33,436 nucleotides of DNA from Pseudomonadota bacterium (GTDB lineage Bacteria; Myxococcota_A; UBA796; UBA9615). The DNA is taken from contig JAAESI010000079.1 of NCBI GenBank assembly GCA_024229515.1, positions 1 through 33,436 of the forward strand, in the 5' to 3' direction. Position 1 is the stretch's first letter; each line of letters opens with the position of its first letter. The notes under the pieces were generated by a model that was given only the letters and a program-made list of their open reading frames with translations, was not told the origin of the DNA and searched no databases. A program made the position numbers and the translations under genes. Below, piece by piece: positions 24,164 through 31,406 of the stretch.

Positions 24164-25339
24164 GTGAACCGAACCCTCCTCGCGCTGATGTTCATCCTGG
24201 GCGGCTGCGACTGGTCCGATCCGGAGCCGCCGCCCCCCGATCCCACCCCGCCCCCGCCGGCGATTGCGGTGGAACTGGCGGACCACCCCGGGATCGACGG
24301 CGCCATCCGCACCGCGATGGAGGCGGGCGAGCTCGTCGGGGTCACCGTCGGCATCGCGCAGGGCGACACCATCGTGTTCCTCCAGGGCTGGGGCCTCGCC
24401 GATGTCGAGAACGACGTCGCGGTCGACCCCACCGCGACCCAGTTCCGGTGGGCCTCGGTGAGCAAGGGGCTCGCCGGCATCGTCGCCGTGCAGGCCCAGC
24501 TCGCCGGCACCCTCACCCTGGACGCGCAGGTCTCCGGCCTCCTGGAGGAGTACACGGTGCCCACGACCGTGCTGCCCGACGGCTGCGACGACGTCGCCTG
24601 CGCCGAGCCGCTGACGGACGAGCAGCGCTCCATCACGCTCGCCCAGTTGCTGCACCACACCGCCGGCGTGCAGCACTACAGCAACGGCGCCGTCTACCCG
24701 GTGCCGCCGATCCTCCAGACCGACGACCCCGCCATCAACACCGGCATCGCGTGGGCCCTCCCCTTCTGGATCGATGCCCCCCTGGTCGCCGTGCCCGGAA
24801 CGGAGTCGAACTACTCCACCTTCGGCTTCAACCTCGCCGGCGCGGCCGTCGAGCGGGCGGTCGGGGCGCCGTTCGGGGAGATCGTGCGGGACGGCATCGC
24901 CACCCCGCTGGGCATGGACACCTTCGCCGTCGACAGGGTCTGGGACTACCACCCGAACCGAGCCGTCGGGTACGTGCGCGTCAACGACAACATCGCCCCC
25001 GACGGCGACAACGACGTCTCCTGGAAGGCCCCCGGCGGCGGCTTCCTGAGCTCGGGCGTGGACCTGACCCGGTACTGCGCCGGCTTGCAGTCCGACCTCC
25101 TGCTGCCGGCGGATGCCCGCGACACGATCCTGTGGGTCGGCGACGGTGAGGTCACCGACTACGGGCTCGGGTTCGGCGTAGGCGATGCCCTCGTCTCCCA
25201 CACGGGAGCCCAGCAGAAGACCCGCACCGCCATCGCCTGGGACCGGGAGACCAACACTTGCTTCACCCTCATGACCAACAGCACATGGGCCGAGCCGTGG
25301 GCCCTGCTCAGCCTCGTGATGGACGCATGGAACGGCTGA
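24164..25339 (+). CDS. Serine hydrolase lipoprotein (beta-lactamase class C / penicillin-binding-like)
   Basis: The 391-aa protein has a lipoprotein signal (VNRTLLALMFILGGC), then a Pro-rich tether (EPPPPDPTPPPP). The domain matches the serine beta-lactamase-like superfamily: WASVSKG supplies the S-x-x-K (about residues 98-101), SNYSTFGFN the Y-x-[ST/N] (about 217), and SHTGAQ near 346 the K/H-[ST]-G element, as in esterase and D-aminopeptidase relatives. HHTAGVQHY is the conserved L-x-x-HTSG-like segment. Such proteins may be peptidases, esterases or beta-lactamases; resistance cannot be inferred. GTG at 24164 is chosen for the signal peptide and the -10-like box. Its stop overlaps the start of the next gene by 13 bases, so the two are co-transcribed. 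Confidence 0.85.
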   Translation: MNRTLLALMFILGGCDWSDPEPPPPDPTPPPPAIAVELADHPGIDGAIRTAMEAGELVGVTVGIAQGDTIVFLQGWGLADVENDVAVDPTATQFRWASVSKGLAGIVAVQAQLAGTLTLDAQVSGLLEEYTVPTTVLPDGCDDVACAEPLTDEQRSITLAQLLHHTAGVQHYSNGAVYPVPPILQTDDPAINTGIAWALPFWIDAPLVAVPGTESNYSTFGFNLAGAAVERAVGAPFGEIVRDGIATPLGMDTFAVDRVWDYHPNRAVGYVRVNDNIAPDGDNDVSWKAPGGGFLSSGVDLTRYCAGLQSDLLLPADARDTILWVGDGEVTDYGLGFGVGDALVSHTGAQQKTRTAIAWDRETNTCFTLMTNSTWAEPWALLSLVMDAWNG

Positions 25340-26598
25340 TCGCGGCGCTCCTGGCGCTGGGTCTGGTCGGCTGCGGGATCACCAACCCGACGGTCGACGA
25401 CGACGACGCCACGGCCGATGACGACGACGCCACCCCCGACGACGACGATGACAGCGCCGCCGGCGACGACGACGACGACGCCACGCCCCCGTCCGTGTTG
25501 GTGGAGACGACGTCCATCGGCGACTTCTCGGTCGATGACCTGAGGGCCATCGTCGGCGCCGACGTGGTGCTGGAGAACGGCTACTCGCTCTGGACGGTGC
25601 GCTTCGCCACCGCCGGCCGCGAAGCCCTCGCGACGGTCGCCATCCCCTACGACGTGGCGGTCCCCGACGGCGGCTGGACCATCGTCGCCAACCAACCCGG
25701 CACCACCGGCGCCGACGATCCCTGCGCGGTCTCGGGCACGGCGTGGGGCGCGGGCCTCGCGGGCAGCTACGGGGCGCGGGGCTTCATCGGGGTCGCCCTG
25801 GACTACCCCGGGGTGGGGACCGACGGCGTGCAGCCCTACCTCGTCGCCGAGGTCGAGGGCTTCGCCGCGCTGGACGCCGTCCGAGCCGCCCGCGAGTTGG
25901 CCGCCGAGCAGGGCATCGACGCCTCCGACCGCTTCGCCCTCGTGGGGCTGAGCCAGGGCGGGCACGCGAGCCTGTCCGCGGCCTCGCGCCACTCCGAATA
26001 CGCCCCCGAACTCGACCTGCGCGCCGTCTCGATCAGCGGCCCCGCGACGGCGTGGGAGGAGCAGTGGTCGCCGGCGCTGTCGGTGTTCGGCACCCACCTG
26101 CAGTTCCACGCGCTGCTGGCGTGGACGTGGCGGGAGCACTACGGCATCGACGCCGACCCGTTCGCCGCCACGCTGGTGAACGCCGAGGCCATCTTCACGA
26201 CCAACTGCGTCTCCTCCCCGGCGGTCCCCGCGGGCACGTTGTCGGCGGTGATCGGCACCAACCCGTACGTCATCTTCACGACCGAGTTCATCGACGCGTG
26301 GCAGGACGGCAGCTGGACCGGGTACGAGGCCTACGGCGAGGCGTTCGACGCCAACCGGATCGAGCCCTGGGCCGACGCGCCGCCCCTGAAGGTCTGGCAG
26401 GGCGGCGCCGACACGGTCGTGCCGGAGGCGTTCACGGCTGAGTTCGTGGCGGGCCTGGAAGCCGGCGGCATGGACATCGAGTACGAGGTCGTCGACGGGG
26501 CGGCCCACGGCGGCGTCGCCCATGGCTTCCTCGCGATCCCGCAGGCGCGGACGGAGGAGTCGATCGCCTGGCTTCGGGAGAAGCTCAGCACGCCGTGA
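25327..26598 (+). CDS. Alpha/beta-hydrolase lipoprotein (secretory lipase-like)
   Basis: The 423-aa protein has a lipoprotein signal (MERLIAALLALGLVGC), then a poly-Asp tether (DDDDATADDDDATPDDDDD) like that of the gene at 4319. The domain is an alpha/beta-hydrolase: GLSQGGH is the nucleophile elbow (Ser about residue 208), QGGADTVVP carries the acid (about 360), and GAAHGG the catalytic His (about 392). VALDYPGVGT and the long insertion between strands resemble secretory-lipase-type enzymes, so an ester of fatty or bulky acids is a plausible substrate. It overlaps the preceding serine hydrolase gene by 13 bases. The pair forms an operon of two surface hydrolases. Confidence 0.85.
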   Translation: MERLIAALLALGLVGCGITNPTVDDDDATADDDDATPDDDDDSAAGDDDDDATPPSVLVETTSIGDFSVDDLRAIVGADVVLENGYSLWTVRFATAGREALATVAIPYDVAVPDGGWTIVANQPGTTGADDPCAVSGTAWGAGLAGSYGARGFIGVALDYPGVGTDGVQPYLVAEVEGFAALDAVRAARELAAEQGIDASDRFALVGLSQGGHASLSAASRHSEYAPELDLRAVSISGPATAWEEQWSPALSVFGTHLQFHALLAWTWREHYGIDADPFAATLVNAEAIFTTNCVSSPAVPAGTLSAVIGTNPYVIFTTEFIDAWQDGSWTGYEAYGEAFDANRIEPWADAPPLKVWQGGADTVVPEAFTAEFVAGLEAGGMDIEYEVVDGAAHGGVAHGFLAIPQARTEESIAWLREKLSTP

Positions 26599-26731
26599 TT
26601 GACCGTTGCGACTCAGGGCCAGCGGGGATCGGTGAGGGCCGCGCGTTCCCCGCAAGGACAACGACGACGGCGGGGCAGCCCCCCTCCGAGGAGGAGGACG
26701 CAGCGGGGAGCGCGCGGAGCCACCGAGGTCG

Positions 26732-26746
26732 CGGCCCCTGGGGCCG
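26732..26746. terminator. Possible bidirectional hairpin
   Basis: CGGCCCC-T-GGGGCCG is a perfect palindrome in the 154-base gap between two converging stop codons (26598 and 26753). There is no T-tract on either side, so this is weak. The rest of the gap holds no gene that I can see. Confidence 0.3.
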
Positions 26747-26752
26747 GGACGG

Positions 26753-27388
26753 TCAATCCACGCGCGCGGCGAGGACGTCGGTTTCGTCCATCACGCGGCG
26801 GTGGCGGAGGGTCACGGTCTCCTCGCAGGGACCTTCGCGGTCGACGAGGATGTAGCCGAACTGCAGGTCCTCGATGCCGTCGTCGTCGATGCAGCCGGAG
26901 AACAGCTGGGCCATCCAGTAGTCGCAGCTGTCGGGTCCGTTGAAGCCGTGGAAGTCCTGCCAGACGGTGAAGCACTCGCCGGTCCCGCTGACGAACCCGC
27001 CCTGCCCGGTGCCGTCGGAGATGGCGTCGTGCATCGTCGAGTCCACGGTGCCGGCGTCGGGGTCCTGGCCCTGGAAGCCGACCCAGGTCTCGATGAGGTC
27101 CAGCCCGATGGCGCCATCGATGTCGTCGTACGTGATGCTGAGGGTGTCCATGAGGTACTCGCCCTCGATGAACGGGGGCGAATCGCCGGTGTAGACCGTC
27201 ATGCCGACGTGCTCCAGCAATTCGACGTCGTACGAGGTCAGTAGATCATTCACGCCGTCGGGCACGCCCTCGATCAGGGGAGGGGGCACGGAGTCGAGGG
27301 CGGTGTCCGTACTGCCCACTTCCAAGGCGGAGGTGGGAGCGCACGCGGACAACGCCGCGAGGGTGAGAAAAGCAGTTCGGTGGAGCAT
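26753..27388 (-). CDS. Lipoprotein of unknown function
   Basis: The 211-aa protein has a lipoprotein signal (MLHRTAFLTLAALSAC). The mature part is acidic with four further Cys (GECFT, DSCDY, SGCIDD, GPCEET) that may form two disulphides. I recognise no family. ATG at 27388 is chosen for the signal peptide; no Shine-Dalgarno lies at the right distance, and CGTAGTGC just upstream resembles the TAnnnT box but lacks the final T. It is divergent from the fragment that leads into the sigma factor operon, with almost no space between them. Confidence 0.75.
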   Translation of the reverse strand: MLHRTAFLTLAALSACAPTSALEVGSTDTALDSVPPPLIEGVPDGVNDLLTSYDVELLEHVGMTVYTGDSPPFIEGEYLMDTLSITYDDIDGAIGLDLIETWVGFQGQDPDAGTVDSTMHDAISDGTGQGGFVSGTGECFTVWQDFHGFNGPDSCDYWMAQLFSGCIDDDGIEDLQFGYILVDREGPCEETVTLRHRRVMDETDVLAARVD

Positions 27389-27395
27389 ATCGGGC

Positions 27396-27734
27396 ACTAC
27401 GCAGGACCCTCCCGCGGTCGCCGCCTTCACCGCCCTGCTGCAGGTCGACGGGGACTACGACGCCTTTGCGTCCGACCTGGACGTGGTCGACTTCGACGAC
27501 GTGGCCCCCCTGGGCTCCGGCTTCGCCCTCGCCTGGGTCGAACTGGACGCGGCGGCGGTGGCGGCGACGGGGAGCTTCGAATCGACGCTCTTCCTGACCG
27601 AGGATCCGCTCCTGCAGATCGGCGGCGAGTCGTCGCTGGTCCCCGTCGATGCCCTCGAGATCGTCGACCCCGACATCCTCCCGCTGGTCAACGGCGACGC
27701 CCTCAACGGCATCACCTTCGAGGCCTGCCCCTAG
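27396..27734 (+). pseudogene. 3' part of a gene without a visible start, upstream of the sigma factor
   Basis: From about 27400 to the TAG at 27732-27734 the codon pattern is strongly protein-like (QDPPAVAAFTALLQVDGDYD to NGITFEACP, about 110 residues). Upstream of that the frame runs antisense into the start of the minus-strand lipoprotein gene and loses coding character. The only in-frame start nearby is a GTG at 27363 without a ribosome binding site. It looks like the C-terminal end of an exported protein whose 5' part was lost by rearrangement. The stop is two bases before the sigma factor ATG. Confidence 0.5.
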
Positions 27735-27736
27735 CC

Positions 27737-28228
27737 ATGTCCGGCCTCACCCGCGCTGAATTCCACGAGCTGTACGCCGGGTACGGCCCCGCGGCGCGAG
27801 CCAGCTGTCGCGCGATCTGCGGCAACGAAGCGGACGCCGACGAGGCGCTGCAGGAGGCGTTCCTCAGCGCCTGGCGCGCCCGCAAGCGGTTCGACGGACG
27901 CCACCCCCTCGCCTGGCTGCAGACCATCGGCCGCAACGCCGCCCTCCAGGTGCTGCGCAAGCGCCGACCGTGGGTGGACGACCCGTTCGCCTGGATCAAG
28001 GCGCCCGACCCGGCCACCCGCCAGCCCCAACACACCCTCGACGCTGTCCGCCTCCTGGACAGCGTCCGCCCCGAAGACGCCGCGTACCTGCGGCTGCGCT
28101 ACGCCGAAGGCTGGCGCATCGGGGAGATCGCCGAACACTTCGAGACGTCCCAGCGGAGCGTGCGCCGCAAGCTGGAACGGCTCGAGCATCGAGCGCGGAT
28201 CCTCGTCCGCGCCTGGGAGGCCGCCTGA
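27737..28228 (+). CDS. ECF-type RNA polymerase sigma factor
   Basis: The 163-aa protein has sigma region 2 (about residues 8-75: CGNEADADEALQEAFLSAW, then LAWLQTIGRNAALQVLRKRR, which covers the core-binding and -10 recognition helices) and region 4 (about 100-160: RPEDAAYLRLRYAEGWRIGE, then an HTH with ETSQRSVRRKLERLEHRA). The length and lack of regions 1 and 3 fit the extracytoplasmic function group. Its TGA overlaps the next ATG as TGATG. It is therefore translationally coupled to the membrane protein at 28228, which is likely its anti-sigma factor. I see no Shine-Dalgarno; the promoter must lie in or before the upstream fragment. The signal sensed is unknown. Confidence 0.9.
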   Translation: MSGLTRAEFHELYAGYGPAARASCRAICGNEADADEALQEAFLSAWRARKRFDGRHPLAWLQTIGRNAALQVLRKRRPWVDDPFAWIKAPDPATRQPQHTLDAVRLLDSVRPEDAAYLRLRYAEGWRIGEIAEHFETSQRSVRRKLERLEHRARILVRAWEAA

Positions 28229-28947
28229 TGGAACGCCGCCTGACCCTGGAGCAGTGGGCCCTTGGCAAACTACCCCCCGCCGCCGTCGCCGAGCTCGAGC
28301 AGCGCTGCGCCGACGATCCCGACTTCGCCGAATGGGCCGCTCGCGTCCGGTCCGAAGTGACCGCCGCCGCCGTCGATCTGCCGATGCTCCGCCTCCCCGC
28401 CGAGGTCGATGAGCCCGCCGCCGCCTCCTGGTTCGACCGCTTCTCGCCGCTGGCCCTCGCCGGCGCCGCCGGACTCGCCGTGATCGCCTTCACGATCCTC
28501 CTGCCGTCCGCACCGCCGGTGCAGCAGACGCCCACCTGGCGCGGCTCCCTGGACGTGCAGGTCCACCTCATCCACGCCGGCGAACCCTCCGAGCAGGGCG
28601 CCATCGTGACCGCGCGCCCCGGCGACCGGCTGCAGTTCCGGGTCGCCGCCCCCGCCGCCGGCACGGTCCAGGTCTACGACGTGCAGGCTGACCGGACGGT
28701 GCAGCAGTGGCTCGCCCCCCGGCCCGTGGCCGCCCAGGGCGCGGCCAACGGCGCGGTCCTCCTGGACGACTACGCCGGGGGCGAGCGCGTCTACTTCGTG
28801 TGGCACCCGCGGCCGCTGGGCACCGCCGTCATCGCCGACGCCGTCGAGCGCGCCTATGACACCCCGATCGCCGACCTCGACACGCTCCCGGGGCTGCCCA
28901 AGGGCGCCGTGCAGCGCTCCATCCTCCTGCTGCGGACGACCGAATGA
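28228..28947 (+). CDS. Membrane anti-sigma-like protein with a periplasmic DUF4384-like domain
   Basis: The 239-aa protein has a cytoplasmic helical part (about 1-70, LTLEQWALGKLPPAAVAELE, then DDPDFAEWAARVRSE), which resembles anti-sigma N-terminal domains but lacks the zinc-binding HxxxCxxC. One membrane helix follows (about 73-93). The outer part (about 100-239), with RPGDRLQFRVAAPAAGTVQVYDVQ in two halves and YFVWHP, is beta-rich and resembles the DUF4384-type domains often found beside caspases and CHAT proteases in these bacteria. Overlaps of four bases or less on both sides show strict co-translation with the sigma factor and the caspase. The role as anti-sigma is inferred from position and topology. 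Confidence 0.75.
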   Translation: MERRLTLEQWALGKLPPAAVAELEQRCADDPDFAEWAARVRSEVTAAAVDLPMLRLPAEVDEPAAASWFDRFSPLALAGAAGLAVIAFTILLPSAPPVQQTPTWRGSLDVQVHLIHAGEPSEQGAIVTARPGDRLQFRVAAPAAGTVQVYDVQADRTVQQWLAPRPVAAQGAANGAVLLDDYAGGERVYFVWHPRPLGTAVIADAVERAYDTPIADLDTLPGLPKGAVQRSILLLRTTE

Positions 28948-30566
28948 GCGCCCGCCCCCTCGCCGCCGCGATGCTGACCCTGGTAGCCGGACCGGCGTCG
29001 GCGGGCACGGTGCGGCTGGGGCTGTTCGTGGGCAACGACGCCGGCTTCGGCGAGGACGAGCTGCTGCGCCACGCCGAGCGCGAAGCCCGCGACCTGGCGA
29101 AGCTGTTCGCGGAGATGGGCGGCATCGCGCCGGCCCGCGCGCAGGTGCTCCAAGGCGCCAAGGTCGAGGAGTTCAAGGACGCCGTCGCGAGCATCGAAGC
29201 CCAGGTCCGGGAGATCGAGGCCGGGGGCGACGAAGTCCTGCTGCTCTTCTACTACTCGGGCCACGCCAGCCGTCAGGGCCTGCACCTGGGGGGCTCGCTG
29301 CTGGAGATGGAGTGGCTGCGCCGCTGGCTGGAGACGAGCCAGGCGCAGGTCCGGATCGCGTTCGTCGACGCCTGCGAGAGCGGCACCCTGGCGCGCACCC
29401 GGGGGGGCACCCCGGGAGAGGCGATCGAGATCACCGTGGATGACGCCCTCACCGCGTCGGGCCTCGCGATCATCACGTCCACGGGGCCGCTGTCGGTGGC
29501 CCGCGAGTCGGACAGCTTCGGCGGCGGGGTCTTCTCCCGCGCGCTCCTGACCGGCCTTCGCGGCTCCGCCGATCTGGACGGTGACGGCTCGATCACGCTG
29601 AAGGAGGCCTACAAGCACACCTTCACCGAGACCGTCATCAGCTCGGCCTCGTCCGGCGAAACGGTCCAGAAACCCGAGTTCCGCCTGGAGCTGTCCGGCA
29701 TCGGCGAGGTCGCGCTCACGCGGATCCACTCGACGTCGTCCGGGCTCGTGCTCCCCGAGGAGCTCGAAGGCGTCTACACGGTCGTGTCGGTGGCCACTGG
29801 CCAGGTCGTCGCCCGCGTCGACAAGAGCGCGGGCGAGATGAGCCGCCTGAGCCTCCCCAGCGGCCGCTACGTGGTGCGCAAGGTGCGCCGCGAAGACGTG
29901 CTCGTGGCCGAATTGGATCTGGTCTGGGGCGGCGATCGCTGGGTCGACGACGCCCAGATGACGTCCCTGCCCGTCGGCGATCCGCTGATCCGCGGCGGCT
30001 GGACCGCCCGACCGGTCCAGTTGGCTTTGCGGGGCACGTTCAGCTCGCCGATCGCGGCCGCCAACCCCGTGATGGGAGGCGGCGAGCTGGCGCTTCGCTT
30101 CCAGATCGCCCCGGTCAAAGCACCGGCCCTCGGGATCGTCGTCGGAGGCGGCTACGAGCAGGGCATGCGGTGGACCTACACGGGCCGGCTGCGCAGCGGT
30201 CAGGGGCGGGTCATGGTCGCGTTGATCGGAGAGCGGCGCCTCGATCGCATCGACCTGAAGGTCGGCGGCGGGGTGCAGGGGCTGCTGCTGCACCAGATCC
30301 TCAAGTTCACCGAGCCAGACGGCACCAAGCGCATCGACTTCGAACGCGAGACCCTCACCTACTGGAGCTTCGGCCCGTTCGCCCAGATCGGCCTGCACCT
30401 CCCCGTCGGCCCCCATGCGGGGCTGGAGCTGGGCGTGCGCGGCACCTTCTTCCCCGTCGAGGTCGACGGCACCCGCGGCTTCTTCGCCACGGCGCAGGTC
30501 TTCGGCGGGGTCGGCTTCCGGTTCGGCGGACGGGCCCTGGGCCAGGTCCAGCGCAAGAAGGACTGA
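28944..30566 (+). CDS. Secreted caspase-like (C14) protease with beta-rich C-terminus
   Basis: The 540-aa protein has a signal peptide (cleavage after ASA at about residue 20). The caspase fold spans about 22-205, with VGND at the first strand, the catalytic His107 in YYSGHAS and Cys144 in VDACESG. An EF-hand-like loop D210-L-DGDG-S-I-T-L-K-E221 follows, as in many bacterial caspases, and may bind Ca2+. Residues about 240-330 form a beta domain. From about 340 to 530 the sequence alternates like an outer-membrane beta-barrel (ALGIVVGGGYEQGMRWTYTG, FAQIGLHLPVGPHAGLELGV, FGGVGFRFGG). The last residue is not aromatic, so barrel insertion is uncertain. ATG overlaps the previous stop (ATGA). It is likely a periplasmic or surface-anchored protease tied to the sigma/anti-sigma pair. 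Confidence 0.88.
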   Translation: MSARPLAAAMLTLVAGPASAGTVRLGLFVGNDAGFGEDELLRHAEREARDLAKLFAEMGGIAPARAQVLQGAKVEEFKDAVASIEAQVREIEAGGDEVLLLFYYSGHASRQGLHLGGSLLEMEWLRRWLETSQAQVRIAFVDACESGTLARTRGGTPGEAIEITVDDALTASGLAIITSTGPLSVARESDSFGGGVFSRALLTGLRGSADLDGDGSITLKEAYKHTFTETVISSASSGETVQKPEFRLELSGIGEVALTRIHSTSSGLVLPEELEGVYTVVSVATGQVVARVDKSAGEMSRLSLPSGRYVVRKVRREDVLVAELDLVWGGDRWVDDAQMTSLPVGDPLIRGGWTARPVQLALRGTFSSPIAAANPVMGGGELALRFQIAPVKAPALGIVVGGGYEQGMRWTYTGRLRSGQGRVMVALIGERRLDRIDLKVGGGVQGLLLHQILKFTEPDGTKRIDFERETLTYWSFGPFAQIGLHLPVGPHAGLELGVRGTFFPVEVDGTRGFFATAQVFGGVGFRFGGRALGQVQRKKD

Positions 30567-30567
30567 C

Positions 30568-31338
30568 CTAGTTCTTCGCCTCGAGCTCCCGCACGTAGCG
30601 CTGGAGGTGGTGGCTGGTCAGCCCCAGGGACTCCAGCACGCGGTGGTTGTGATCGCGGGACGCCGCCCGGGCGTCTCCCCAGGTGAGCTCGGTGCCGATG
30701 AGGTGTTCGTCGCCGGTGGCGCGCAGGGCCTTCTTCCACGAGACCTTCTTGCCGCCGAGCCGGAAGTGCCAGTCCTGACCGAGATCGCGGCCGGCGCCCG
30801 CCAGCGCCACCATGGGGTTCAGGTAGAGCGAAGCGACGACCCACCCCATGGCTCCGGCGGTCATCGAACCCTCGCTGTCGAACACCACGAGCACGGACTG
30901 CTCCTCCCACTGCCGAATGCGGGCGATCTCGTCCTCGGTCAGCGGCGGCGGCTCGGTCAGGTTCGAGCCCCCCTCCAGGGCCGCCTTCCAGCGGGCCGGA
31001 TCCCGGTCGAGGGCGCCGGTCAGCAGCAGCGTGCGGAGCGCGGGATCGTCCTGCCCGTTGGCGTCCAGCGCGAGGAACACCTGCAGCGCCCGGGCGTACC
31101 GGTCCTGGTCCACCGGCTCGGCGTTCTGGTGCAGGCCAGTGAGGTACTGAAGCCCAGCCTCGCTGCTGCGGGGCTGCTCGAACCAGCCCACCACGGCGGC
31201 GATGTCGATCGTGTCATCCGGGGTCGCGGGCTCCGGCGCGTTGCGCTCGTCGGCGTCCTCGAACTCGTCGTACTCCGCAAACGCGGCCGCCGGGGCCAGC
31301 AAGCAGATGAGCACTCCCCAGGTCATCCAGTTCCTCAT
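30568..31338 (-). CDS. Secreted protein of unknown function
   Basis: The 256-aa protein has a signal peptide (MRNWMTWGVLICLLAPAAAFA-EYD). The first part is acidic; a helical stretch (about 55-130) has a repeat-like pattern (EAGLQYLTGLHQNAEP, then DRYARALQVFLALDANG). A hydrophobic segment (MTAGAMGWVVASLYLNPMVALAGA, about 160-180) could be membrane-associated. The C-terminus is helical and basic. AGGAGG at 31343-31348, four bases from the ATG, decides the start and is the best Shine-Dalgarno in the window. Its stop is one base from the caspase stop. Family not recognised. Confidence 0.75.
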   Translation of the reverse strand: MRNWMTWGVLICLLAPAAAFAEYDEFEDADERNAPEPATPDDTIDIAAVVGWFEQPRSSEAGLQYLTGLHQNAEPVDQDRYARALQVFLALDANGQDDPALRTLLLTGALDRDPARWKAALEGGSNLTEPPPLTEDEIARIRQWEEQSVLVVFDSEGSMTAGAMGWVVASLYLNPMVALAGAGRDLGQDWHFRLGGKKVSWKKALRATGDEHLIGTELTWGDARAASRDHNHRVLESLGLTSHHLQRYVRELEAKN

Positions 31339-31393
31339 GCATCCTCCTACGCTCAACCCACCTTGGTTCTCCGCGACGTCTCCGTCACTCGCA

Positions 31394-31399
31394 TAGATT
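31394..31399 (+). promoter_or_regulatory. TAnnnT -10-like box (TAGATT), leaderless start
   Basis: TAGATT ends seven bases before the GTG at 31407. This spacing is why that GTG is preferred over the in-frame TTG at 31398 or GTG at 31401, which would lie in or beside the box. Confidence 0.5.
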
Positions 31400-31406
31400 G
31401 GTGATC

